Position numbers and translations under genes: made by a program
Notes under the pieces: model-generated
The model's input: only the letters and a program-made list of their open reading frames with translations
The model's database searches: none
What the model was told of the DNA's origin: nothing
DNA from: a bacterium
GTDB lineage: Bacteria > UBP18 > UBA7526
Direction: 5' to 3'
DNA length: 11,438 bases
Assembly: GCA_030616365.1 (NCBI GenBank)
Contig: JAUWXM010000032.1
Span: 1-11,438, forward strand
Shown: positions 1 to 6,364 of the stretch, piece by piece
Numbering within the stretch: the first letter of the stretch is position 1
Layout of the letters: each line of letters starts with the position of its first letter

Positions 1-320
1 ATGAATCTCAAATGGGTGATCATAACCTCCCTGGCCAGGATGATAATTACCATCCAGGCCCAGACTTCCCCTAGGGCAACGAAGCAGATGAGAGCTCCCA
101 GAACGATTATCTTATCCGCTAAGGGGTCCATAAACTTCCCAAAATTGGTTACCATTCTCCTTGCTCGGGCGATCCTTCCATCATAGAGGTCGGTTAGAGA
201 AGCAATGATAAAGAGCAGAAGAGTAGAATACTTCGTCCAGGCTCCGTCCACTAAGAGTAGAATGATGAAGATGGGAGCAATAATGATCCGGATGATGGTG
301 AGCCTATTAGCTAAATTCAT
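1..320 (-). CDS. pgsA: CDP-diacylglycerol--glycerol-3-phosphate 3-phosphatidyltransferase, N-terminal 106 residues (cut by window edge)
   Basis: The gene starts at ATG 320-318 and stays open to the left edge, so only about the first 106 residues are visible. The protein opens MNLANRLTIIRIIIAPIF, the usual start of this family. It carries the complete CDP-alcohol phosphotransferase signature D44-x2-D47-G48-x2-A51-R52-x8-G61-x3-D65-x3-D69; the segment TNFGKFMDPLADK is almost the family consensus. The four aspartates bind the divalent metals and the CDP-lipid. Hydrophobic stretches at about 8-25, 33-43, 71-83 and 88-98 fit a multi-pass inner-membrane enzyme. It transfers glycerol-3-phosphate onto CDP-diacylglycerol, the committed step to phosphatidylglycerol. 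A weak SD (AAGGT) lies 7 nt before the ATG. rodZ close to pgsA is a common bacterial arrangement. Identification is confident; other CDP-alcohol transferases such as cardiolipin synthases of this fold are less likely. Confidence 0.93.
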   Translation of the reverse strand, partial: MNLANRLTIIRIIIAPIFIILLLVDGAWTKYSTLLLFIIASLTDLYDGRIARARRMVTNFGKFMDPLADKIIVLGALICFVALGEVWAWMVIIILAREVMITHLRF

Positions 321-360
321 GGTAATTACCTTATAGATAAAGGGTTACGTCTATGGGTTA

Positions 361-480
361 CGGTTAGGAGGCCCGTTTCGGTTACGGTTATCGGTTACGT
401 TTGTTGTTACTTATTTCTTACGTAACCGCTTGACGATAGACGATACGGGCTTCGTTACCTTAACCGAACAACCTAACCGC
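361..480. repeat. Three-tier imperfect palindrome of GGTTACG/GGTTAGG words in the gap before pgsA
   Basis: This fills the 168-nt gap between the membrane protein gene and pgsA. Three nested inverted pairs are visible: cggttagg at 361-368 with cctaaccg at 472-479; gcccgtttcg at 371-380 with cgatacgggc at 441-450 (one mismatch); and cggttacgt at 392-400 with acgtaaccg at 420-428. The word ggttac recurs at 344-349, 355-360, 380-385 and 393-398 in one orientation, and its complement occurs in the right half. No U-tract follows, so it is not an intrinsic terminator. It could fold in DNA as a cruciform or in mRNA as a long hairpin just upstream of pgsA. Function unknown. Confidence 0.75.
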
Positions 481-488
481 TTCTGTAT

Positions 489-1394
489 TCAAGTCTTTCT
501 TAGGCCAAGATAGAGGACCATGGTAGAAGCAATAGTGAAGAGAGTGAGATAGGTCTGAGCTCCACTCTGAACAAAATTTAAAAGGAAGCGAAGGGGTAAG
601 AGAAAAATGAGCATCCCTGTTCCTATTCCTGGAATGGAGGCTGGAATCTTCAAAAGAAGGTCAAGCGAGATAAAGACACCTATGACGCCTATGCTGATCA
701 GGATGAGAAGGAAGAAGAGGCCCAGAACCAGGCCGAGATTTCTCCTGATCAAAGAAAAGGCCTTCTTGATTGCTCTCTTTAGCATGGAATCCTCAATAAC
801 GATTACTATTCCAGAGTAGGAAAAGAGAAGACCCAGGGCAAGGCTGGCAAGGAGGAGTAAGAAGAAGCCCAAGATTCCCAGAAGAATCCCAAAGACCATC
901 CCTGCCTCTTGACACTTCTGAATGAGAAGATAGATGGGAAGGCCGAATATTCCACCCAGGGTTAGAAAGAGAATATGGAAAGCCAGGAAGAAGAGAAGCC
1001 AGAGGAGAAATAGGCGTTTGAAGAAATAACCTCCGTAACGAAAGAATCTTCTCAGGGTAAATTTCTCTTTCTTTATCAAAGCATCCCTGAATATCCCCTT
1101 TATTCCTCCTTTTAAGAAGATGCCCAATAGTATAGCCCCTATCCAGATGAGAAGGAAGAAGAGGCCACAGATTACGATTAACAAAGGATGGGCGCGGAGA
1201 CCCTGCTGAAATAACTCCGGACTAAACTCTCCCTTGGTCAACCCGGCATAGAATCCCAAGGAAAAGAGAATGAACAAAACAGGAACGATGAATAAAAGTC
1301 CCAGAATTATCTGAACTACAAACTGAATCAGGATCAGGGGCCAGTTGCGATAGGTGGTCTTGAATCCTTCTTTAATTGCTTCAGTAATGGTCAT
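489..1394 (-). CDS. Multi-pass membrane protein of unknown function (301 aa)
   Basis: A very hydrophobic protein with about six membrane segments, roughly at residues 19-49, 69-95, 125-154, 166-199, 219-247 and 257-275, joined by short basic loops. There is no signal peptide and no catalytic motif I can recognise. The loop around 96-122 (GGIKGIFRDALIKKE, then RRFFRYG) and the stretch near 200-222 (EDSMLKRAIKKAFSLIRRN) resemble the poorly characterised six-helix membrane proteins in which an amphipathic 'kAikkSfsLvrrn' segment precedes a helix, such as the membrane domain family of glycerophosphodiester phosphodiesterases. That resemblance is only suggestive. Its ATG overlaps the rodZ stop as ATGA, so translation is probably coupled to rodZ and no strong SD is needed. 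Lying between rodZ and pgsA suggests an envelope role, but nothing in the sequence states a function. Confidence 0.8.
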   Translation of the reverse strand: MTITEAIKEGFKTTYRNWPLILIQFVVQIILGLLFIVPVLFILFSLGFYAGLTKGEFSPELFQQGLRAHPLLIVICGLFFLLIWIGAILLGIFLKGGIKGIFRDALIKKEKFTLRRFFRYGGYFFKRLFLLWLLFFLAFHILFLTLGGIFGLPIYLLIQKCQEAGMVFGILLGILGFFLLLLASLALGLLFSYSGIVIVIEDSMLKRAIKKAFSLIRRNLGLVLGLFFLLILISIGVIGVFISLDLLLKIPASIPGIGTGMLIFLLPLRFLLNFVQSGAQTYLTLFTIASTMVLYLGLRKT

Positions 1395-2044
1395 TCTTCT
1401 TCTTCTCTCACAAAGGTTTTCGTTACTATCTGACCTCTTTCGCCCAGAGGTTCAAGGGGTTCCCCATTCAACTCCAACTCTATTCCTCCTGCATTCCCCA
1501 CTCTTATCTTTAGACTTTCCTCCGCTTCCCAGGTTTTGAAGTCCCCCGCTTGTAATAACTCCTGGGCCTCTTCCTTCCCATCGACAGCGATACTTACCCA
1601 GACCTCTTCAATAGCAGTTGCCTTCAGGGTAAGGGGGGCTTTCTTCTTTTCTATAACCTCAACTACTGGCGGGGAAGGAGAACGAAAGAAAAGAAACCAC
1701 CCTCCCCAGATGATGAAAACCATTATACTTATTGCTATGGGAAGGATGGTTAGTTTTTTAGGTCTTATCCTTTTTGGAATTAATCTCTCTGCTACTGGAA
1801 CTTTGGTGGTTGTCTCTAGATATTTCTTATACTCTCGAACTAATTCGTCACTATCCAGATTTAAGAAGTTAGCATAACTGTGCAGGAAGACCTGGGTATA
1901 GGCAGGTGCCGGAAAAACATCCCAGTCCTCTGCTTCCAGAGCTTTTAGATAGCTAGTGCTTATCTTTGTCTTCTTACTTATCGTCTCTAATTTTAATCGC
2001 CTTTTCTGCCTTGCCTGCTGCAGAGTAAGGCCAATGGGCTCCAC
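1391..2044 (-). CDS. rodZ: RodZ-like cytoskeletal/shape protein: HTH domain, one membrane helix, C-terminal DUF4115-type domain
   Basis: RodZ links the MreB cytoskeleton to the elongation machinery across the inner membrane. At 217 aa it is on the short side for the family. Residues 6-70 form the helix-turn-helix domain, with the typical opening GLTLQQARQKRRLKLETISK and the hallmark APAYTQVFLHSYANFL at 46-61, which matches the family pattern of Y, FL and YA spacing. A basic stretch (90-97) precedes a single membrane helix at about 98-120, giving a cytoplasmic N-terminus. Residues 137-212 form the beta-rich periplasmic domain seen in RodZ (DUF4115), including WVSIAVDGK. The start is GTG at 2044, chosen because GAGG lies 7 nt upstream. 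The last codons overlap the next gene by 4 nt. Identification is firm at the family level. Confidence 0.92.
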   Translation of the reverse strand: MEPIGLTLQQARQKRRLKLETISKKTKISTSYLKALEAEDWDVFPAPAYTQVFLHSYANFLNLDSDELVREYKKYLETTTKVPVAERLIPKRIRPKKLTILPIAISIMVFIIWGGWFLFFRSPSPPVVEVIEKKKAPLTLKATAIEEVWVSIAVDGKEEAQELLQAGDFKTWEAEESLKIRVGNAGGIELELNGEPLEPLGERGQIVTKTFVREEEE

Positions 2045-2077
2045 TTTTCTGCCTCGCTTAATAGTTTACAGTATACG

Positions 2078-2242
2078 AAATCCTAAGCACGAAATCCTAA
2101 ATCCTAAACAAATCCAAAATCCGAATGTTCCAAATCCAAAACAGTTTTGGTCATTTGAATTTAGATATTGTTTAGTCAATGTTTAAAATTTATACTCTCT
2201 CCAATGCAAGCGAAGCGCATTGGGCTTTCGATATTAGAATTT
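2078..2242 (-). repeat. Composite intergenic element, copy A (between ftsK and rodZ)
   Basis: The 216-nt gap holds an AT-rich element built of modules. Read on the minus strand they are: aaattctaata (2232-2242); a hairpin with arms ccaatgc/gcattgg (2201-2207 with 2217-2223) around a GCGAAGC core; a spacer; the 15-nt palindrome ccaaaac-a-gttttgg (2136-2150), widened by caaat/atttg (2131-2135 with 2153-2157); then ggattt/ggatta-type words ending in tttcgtgcttaggattt (2078-2094). The same modules occur in the same order on the plus strand at 6147-6355, so this is a dispersed element and not unique leader sequence. No coding capacity and no transposase are seen. Confidence 0.8.
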
Positions 2243-2256
2243 AGGATTTAACTCTT

Positions 2257-2272
2257 CTGGTTACTGGTTACT
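2257..2272. repeat. Heptamer tandem repeat (ctggtta, 2.3 units) containing the ftsK stop codon
   Basis: ctggtta is repeated at 2257-2263 and 2264-2270, followed by ct. On the minus strand this reads AGTAACCAGTAACCAG, and the TAA at 2263-2261 is the ftsK stop. The final residues SNQ of FtsK are therefore encoded by the repeat. Confidence 0.6.
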
Positions 2273-4336
2273 CTTTTTAAGGTAGCTTTCATCAACCAGT
2301 ACTTCCCTTACCTTACTTCCTCTATAAGGGCCCACTATCCCTTCCTCCTCCATCATGTCAATCAACCTTGCTGCCCGGGCATAGCCTACCTTCAATCTCC
2401 TCTGTAACATGGAGACCGAGGCCCTTCTAGCCTGGATGACCACCCTCACCGCATCCTGATATAATGCGTCCTCCTCTGGGGTACTGGGCAGGTAAGGGAC
2501 TGCTTTTTCAAAGATGTCCTCTACATAGACCGGCTCTGCCTGAGAACGGGTAAACTCTGCCATCCTCTCAATCTCAGGGTCAGTAATGAGCGATCCTTGG
2601 ATACGTATTGGTTTGGCCTTTGAAGGGTCGGAGAAGAGCATATCCCCTCTTCCCAGTAACTTCTCTGCCCCACTCATATCTAAGACAATCCTAGAATCGA
2701 CTCTTGCCGCAACCTGGAAGGCGATCCTCACCGGGAAGTTGGCCTTAATGAGACCAGTAATGACGTCAACGGATGGTCTCTGGGTAGCAAGGACAACATG
2801 AATCCCTACGGCACGGGCCATCTGGGCCAGCCGGGTGATAGTATGTTCACAGTCCACAGGGGCCACGAGCATCAGATCGGCCAACTCATCAATGATCACG
2901 ATAATGTAGGGAATCTTCTCTACCGAGGTTTTAGCATTATAGCTTTCGATATCCCGGGCCCCGGCCTCAGAAAATAGTTTAAACCTTTCTTCTACTTCCT
3001 TCACCGCCCACTTCAAAGCAAAAGTTGCCTTCTTGGGGTCAGTGATTACCGGGGTGAGAAGATAGGGGCTATCATTGTATGCCTTCAGTTCCACTCTCTT
3101 GGGATCGATTAAGAGGAACTTCACCTCATCTGGAGTAGCCTGAAATAAAATGCTATTTATGATGCAGTTTATACAGACACTCTTTCCGCTTCCTGTGGTT
3201 CCGGCAATTAATAAATGGGGCATGGTAGCCAGATCAGCGATTACTGGCCTACCGGCTATATCTTTTCCTAAAGCCAGGGTAAGTTTTGATGGTGACTCAT
3301 AGAACCCCCTGGTACTCAGGATTTCTGAGAGATAGACGAAGGAAGGTCTCTTGTTGGGAACCTCAATCCCCAAGGCGGCCTTTCCCGGAATGGGAGCCTC
3401 GATACGGATACTGGGGGCAGCCAATTTCAGAGCGATGTCATTAGAACGAGAGGTGATGGAAGAGACGGTCACCCCTTTTGCCGGCTGAACTTCAAACCTG
3501 GTAATGACCGGCCCCTGTAAGGCACCAATAACCTTGGCAGATATCCCAAACTCAGAGAGAGTCTCTTCCAAGAGAGCACCCTTTGCCTTAAGGTCCTCTT
3601 TCGCCTCCTCTACCTTTGGCTTAGAGAGAAGAGAGAAATCAGGCATAGTATAGACCTTCTCCTCCTCTGGAACCTTCTTTACTATCTTCTTCACTTTCTT
3701 AGGGGTAGGAGCAACCTTCTCCTCTTTAATCTCTGGCCTTTTAATGGTAACTGGTTTAGAAGGCCTTGGTTTCCGGGAAAATATTCCTATTAGTCCCCGA
3801 AAGAAGGATAGAATCCCCTTTCCTAATAGAAGGAAGAACTTAGGATAAGAGACCTCGGCTGCCAGAGGCAGAGAGACAATTAATACCGTTACTGCGATGA
3901 GATAGGCACCAATTCTGCCAAACACAGAAAGCGGTTTAAGCAGGAAATCACCTATATATCCACCAGCAGGAAAATTGGCTACGAATTCCTTAAAAGAAAG
4001 ACCCAAAATAGAACATAAAGAAAACAGTAAAAGAACAATTCCTATAGTTTTTAAAAGCCACTTCTCTGTCCTGAGCGCCCGGCATTTTATCCCGCCCCAG
4101 AAGGCAATGACTACCGGGATTACAAAAGAGGCCATGCGACCCAGGGTAAAGAATAGCCAGTAGGCGAGGTAGGCTCCTACTATTCCACCCCAGTTACCCA
4201 GTGGTTTATTGGGAGGAACTTTCTCCTGGAGCACATCCCCAAAATGATAGGTGATTAAACTAATAAAGATGAAGATAGCTAAGGCAAAGAGTAATATTCC
4301 AATAACCTCACTGACTCTCTTTTCTTTTATAGTCAT
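2261..4336 (-). CDS. ftsK: DNA translocase FtsK/SpoIIIE
   Basis: A 691-aa membrane-anchored, ATP-driven double-stranded DNA pump that clears chromosome ends from the closing septum and supports dimer resolution. Residues 1-165 contain about four membrane helices (near 11-32, 55-82, 97-115 and 141-161). A charged linker of about 65 residues follows (185-250), short compared with the long linker of E. coli FtsK and closer to SpoIIIE. The alpha/beta motor domain spans about 255-600, with Walker A GTTGSGKS at 379-386, Walker B IIVIIDELADLM at 478-489, and LATQRPSVDVITG, a family signature, near 516-528. The C-terminal gamma winged helix is at about 622-682 (VSMLQRRLKVGYARAARLID), the domain that reads KOPS/SRS polarity sites. 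The ATG at 4336 has GAGGTG just upstream. The last residues come from a small tandem repeat. Confidence 0.97.
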   Translation of the reverse strand: MTIKEKRVSEVIGILLFALAIFIFISLITYHFGDVLQEKVPPNKPLGNWGGIVGAYLAYWLFFTLGRMASFVIPVVIAFWGGIKCRALRTEKWLLKTIGIVLLLFSLCSILGLSFKEFVANFPAGGYIGDFLLKPLSVFGRIGAYLIAVTVLIVSLPLAAEVSYPKFFLLLGKGILSFFRGLIGIFSRKPRPSKPVTIKRPEIKEEKVAPTPKKVKKIVKKVPEEEKVYTMPDFSLLSKPKVEEAKEDLKAKGALLEETLSEFGISAKVIGALQGPVITRFEVQPAKGVTVSSITSRSNDIALKLAAPSIRIEAPIPGKAALGIEVPNKRPSFVYLSEILSTRGFYESPSKLTLALGKDIAGRPVIADLATMPHLLIAGTTGSGKSVCINCIINSILFQATPDEVKFLLIDPKRVELKAYNDSPYLLTPVITDPKKATFALKWAVKEVEERFKLFSEAGARDIESYNAKTSVEKIPYIIVIIDELADLMLVAPVDCEHTITRLAQMARAVGIHVVLATQRPSVDVITGLIKANFPVRIAFQVAARVDSRIVLDMSGAEKLLGRGDMLFSDPSKAKPIRIQGSLITDPEIERMAEFTRSQAEPVYVEDIFEKAVPYLPSTPEEDALYQDAVRVVIQARRASVSMLQRRLKVGYARAARLIDMMEEEGIVGPYRGSKVREVLVDESYLKKSNQ

Positions 4337-4350
4337 TCTTCACCTCAAGA

Positions 4351-4422
4351 CACGGATTAGCACCCCGTAGAGTCGCTGCGCTCCCACGGGGCAGGCGGAT
4401 TTATTACGGATTGACGCGGATT
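4351..4422. repeat. cggatt word array interrupted by a GC-rich hairpin, upstream of ftsK
   Basis: The word cggatt occurs four times in one orientation (4353-4358, 4396-4401, 4407-4412, 4417-4422). Between the first and second copies sits a hairpin with arms ccccgt (4363-4368) and acgggg (4386-4391), plus weaker gag/ctc pairing inside. In ftsK mRNA sense the hairpin ends about 26 nt before the start codon. It has no following U-run, so it is not a classical terminator. The rest of the 144-nt gap (4423-4480) shows no clear promoter or structure. Confidence 0.7.
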
Positions 4423-4480
4423 ACAGATAATTGACAGCTGATGGAAACAACAACTTAAGCTTTTCTTTTTGTCTTTATTC

Positions 4481-5182
4481 TTAAGGAGTTTTAAAATCTC
4501 CAGCATCTATATAGTGGGCTTTATAATCTCCCTTTTTTCCCTTACACCAGATAGTAAACTCCTGGGCATTAGAGGTTACTGCTTCATACTCATACTCATT
4601 GCCCCAAGGGTCTTCAGGAATATTGTTTCCATCTACATCCTTGTGAAACTTTATATAGGGGCCAGACCAGCCATCACTATTCTCTACATTTTTAGCTAAG
4701 GCGTCAAAGCCAACCGCTGCTTTCTTTCCTTTACCACTGGGATAAACATCACAATCTAAATAATACATCTCCATTGCAGTAAACATAGCATCTATATCCG
4801 CCCAAGCAGATGCCTCTTTCGCTTTCTCTTGCTGAACCATAAATCTTGGCAATGCTACACATCCCAATGTTAATACAAAGATGCTAAATAATGTCATCAG
4901 ACCTCCCAGAACTAAGCCAGCGATTGCCAGGCCTTCTCCTTTAAGTGCTCCTTTACTTTTAGAGATTTTAATCATAGCAACGAATCCAAATATAATCGCT
5001 AACAAGAAGGCGAAAGGAACAAAGAATAGTATTCCCAAAATTAGACTGGCGATGGCTAGCCTACTTATTTTAGGTTGTTTAGTAATTTCCTCCTTTACTG
5101 CTTCTCCTACCAATTTCTCTCCACAGTATTTACAGACTTTGCTTTCCTCTTCAATCTCTTTTCCACATTTCGGACATAACAT
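4481..5182 (-). CDS. Zinc-ribbon / DUF4190-type membrane region / pseudopilin-like C-terminal domain fusion protein (233 aa)
   Basis: The ATG at 5182 is preferred over an in-frame start 12 codons upstream because AGGAGGGG lies just before it and the protein then begins with the zinc ribbon. Cys3, Cys6, Cys17 and Cys20 form C-x2-C-x10-C-x2-C. Residues 40-110 match the DUF4190 pattern: two hydrophobic stretches (about 41-71 and 84-111) around the basic loop KISKSKGALKGEGLAIAGLVLG. The second stretch runs into ALPRFMVQQEKAKEASAWADI (110-130) and MEMYYLDCDVYPSG, which resemble the helix and domain of type II secretion GspG-like pseudopilins, followed by IPEDPWGNEYEYEA (188-201), the GspG-type 'DPWGnpY' signature. 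No prepilin peptidase site (G-FTLIE) and no Glu at +5 are present. Two cysteines in the C-terminal domain (144, 213) could form a disulfide. Domains are well supported; the function is unknown. Confidence 0.85.
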   Translation of the reverse strand: MLCPKCGKEIEEESKVCKYCGEKLVGEAVKEEITKQPKISRLAIASLILGILFFVPFAFLLAIIFGFVAMIKISKSKGALKGEGLAIAGLVLGGLMTLFSIFVLTLGCVALPRFMVQQEKAKEASAWADIDAMFTAMEMYYLDCDVYPSGKGKKAAVGFDALAKNVENSDGWSGPYIKFHKDVDGNNIPEDPWGNEYEYEAVTSNAQEFTIWCKGKKGDYKAHYIDAGDFKTP

Positions 5183-5220
5183 CTTCCCCTCCTGACTTAT
5201 TAACGTATCAACTTTCAATC

Positions 5221-5252
5221 AACTGGCTAACCGGCAAACCGGTCAACTGGCT
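5221..5252. repeat. Four-unit octamer tandem repeat (AACYGGNN)
   Basis: Exactly four 8-nt units in a row: aactggct, aaccggca, aaccggtc, aactggct. The outer two are identical and the inner two differ only at the last two positions. It takes up nearly half of the 76-nt gap between uppP and the zinc-ribbon gene, and lies upstream of that gene's SD. Confidence 0.75.
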
Positions 5253-5258
5253 GATCCA

Positions 5259-6071
5259 TTACCTAATGTATGATACTCCTAAACTAAGCAAACCAATGAC
5301 CCACAAATAATAAGCGAAGAATGAGAATTTTCCTTTCTTGATAATGGAGAGTAAGACTTTCAGGACTAAGAGACCGCTTAAGAAGGCAGTTATAGTTCCT
5401 ATGGCTAAGGGTTGAATATTCTCTTTTGGAATGGTAGAAAGACTCCTAAATTCTAATCCTGCTGCTCCAATAATTGCAGGTATGGCCAATAAAAATGAGA
5501 ACCGATAGGCCGAATCTTTAGAGAGTCCCCGGAAAAGACCACAGGATATAGTCATCCCACTGCGCGATATTCCCGGAATGAGAGCTATCGCCTGAGCAAG
5601 ACCAACACCCAGGGCATCCCTTATATTTAACTTATTAAGTTCTCTTTTCTCCACTTTAAGGCGCTTCGTTGCCCAGAGTATCATTCCGGTTATGATGAGC
5701 ATTAAAGAGACGATTCTGGGACACTCAAACAGTCTCCCAATCTCTTCTCTAAATAAACCGCCCATTAGAGCAATAGGAATGGTTCCTAGTAATAGAAAAC
5801 CAAAGAGACGGAGATATGGGTCTTCTCTCCTCCTATGCTTACCAGTCTTGAAGATATGGATAAGACTTCTTAAAATCTTTCCAATCTCTCTTCTGAAGAT
5901 AGCAATAATGGCAAGTAATGTTCCCAGGTGAAGACAAATCTCAAGGGTAATTCCCGGAGGATTGACCTTCAAGAAATTCTCTGCTAAAACTAAGTGGCCA
6001 CTTGATGAGACGGGCAAGAATTCTGTCAGGCCCTGCAGGATTCCCAGAAGAAGAGCCTCAAACCAAGACAT
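5259..6071 (-). CDS. uppP: Undecaprenyl-diphosphatase (BacA/UppP family)
   Basis: This integral membrane enzyme dephosphorylates undecaprenyl pyrophosphate to the monophosphate, regenerating the lipid carrier for peptidoglycan and other envelope polymers; overproduction gives bacitracin tolerance in other species. The ATG at 6071 has AAGGAG 5 nt upstream, while an in-frame GTG two codons earlier (6077) overlaps that SD, so the protein is 270 aa, the usual size. Numbering from this ATG, the first motif QGLTEFLPVSSSGHLV (13-28) provides the (E/Q)-x3-E pair and the catalytic His. The second, PGISRSGMTI (166-175), provides the catalytic Arg. About eight hydrophobic segments are spread along the chain. 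A basic loop at 74-86 (FKTGKHRRREDP) is a cytoplasmic loop. Nothing is missing or truncated. Confidence 0.97.
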   Translation of the reverse strand: MSWFEALLLGILQGLTEFLPVSSSGHLVLAENFLKVNPPGITLEICLHLGTLLAIIAIFRREIGKILRSLIHIFKTGKHRRREDPYLRLFGFLLLGTIPIALMGGLFREEIGRLFECPRIVSLMLIITGMILWATKRLKVEKRELNKLNIRDALGVGLAQAIALIPGISRSGMTISCGLFRGLSKDSAYRFSFLLAIPAIIGAAGLEFRSLSTIPKENIQPLAIGTITAFLSGLLVLKVLLSIIKKGKFSFFAYYLWVIGLLSLGVSYIR

Positions 6072-6146
6072 CCTCACTCCTTATGACAAGCAAATCTGCC
6101 AATAATCAAGATACAAGAGACAATAACCAAACAAATCCCAATATTC

Positions 6147-6355
6147 AAATTCTAATACCCAATGCGCTTCGCTATCATTGGAGAGAGCCTAAATAATTAA
6201 GCATTGGCCAAAACTGTTTGATTATTGGTGATTGGTTATCGGTGATTGGTAATTGTTTGCCCGTCCTCCGCAGTAGTAGTGCAACTGCTACGGAGGATGG
6301 ATATCTTGTCTCTTGGTGTTTGGTTATTAATCGTTTTGTTTCGTGCTTCGGATTT
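6147..6355 (+). repeat. Composite intergenic element, copy B (between pnp and uppP)
   Basis: Most of the 293-nt gap between pnp and uppP is this element. In order it holds aaattctaata (6147-6157); a hairpin module (6158-6187) matching 28 of 30 positions of the reverse complement of 2195-2224, with arms ccaatg/cattgg; a shortened spacer; ggccaaaactgttt (6207-6217), a broken version of the palindrome in copy A; ggtgattggt words (6227-6236 and 6241-6250); an inserted GC-rich hairpin; and tttcgtgcttcggattt (6339-6355), 16 of 17 identical to copy A. Left-flank words recur: ccaataatc (6099-6107) has its complement at 6220-6228, caagagacaa (6114-6123) at 6306-6315, and aataaccaaac (6122-6132) at 6318-6328. 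Confidence 0.8.
6264..6297. repeat. GC-rich hairpin cassette inside copy B
   Basis: The arms tcctccg (6264-6270) and cggagga (6291-6297) are perfectly complementary. An alternative longer fold in minus-strand RNA pairs TCCTCC with GGAGGA and then GCAGT with ACTGC. It lies about 70 nt downstream of the pnp stop codon and could stall exonucleases or define the pnp mRNA 3' end. It lacks the U-run of an intrinsic terminator. Confidence 0.65.
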
Positions 6356-6364
6356 ATTGCAACT

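Noticed and set aside
2070..2075. TATACT as a -10 box for rodZ
   Set aside because: Five of six bases match, but no acceptable -35 lies 15-19 nt upstream and the sequence is part of a repeat.
2076..2250. CRISPR array
   Set aside because: The words are short, unevenly spaced and mirrored; there are no equal repeats with unique spacers and no cas genes.
4423..4480. Promoter for ftsK (TTGTTT with TGTAAT)
   Set aside because: The spacing is 19 nt and the -35 matches only three of six bases; not convincing.
6264..6297. Intrinsic terminator for pnp
   Set aside because: A strong stem is present, but the minus strand after it reads cgggcaaacaatt with no U-run, so a classical terminator is not supported.
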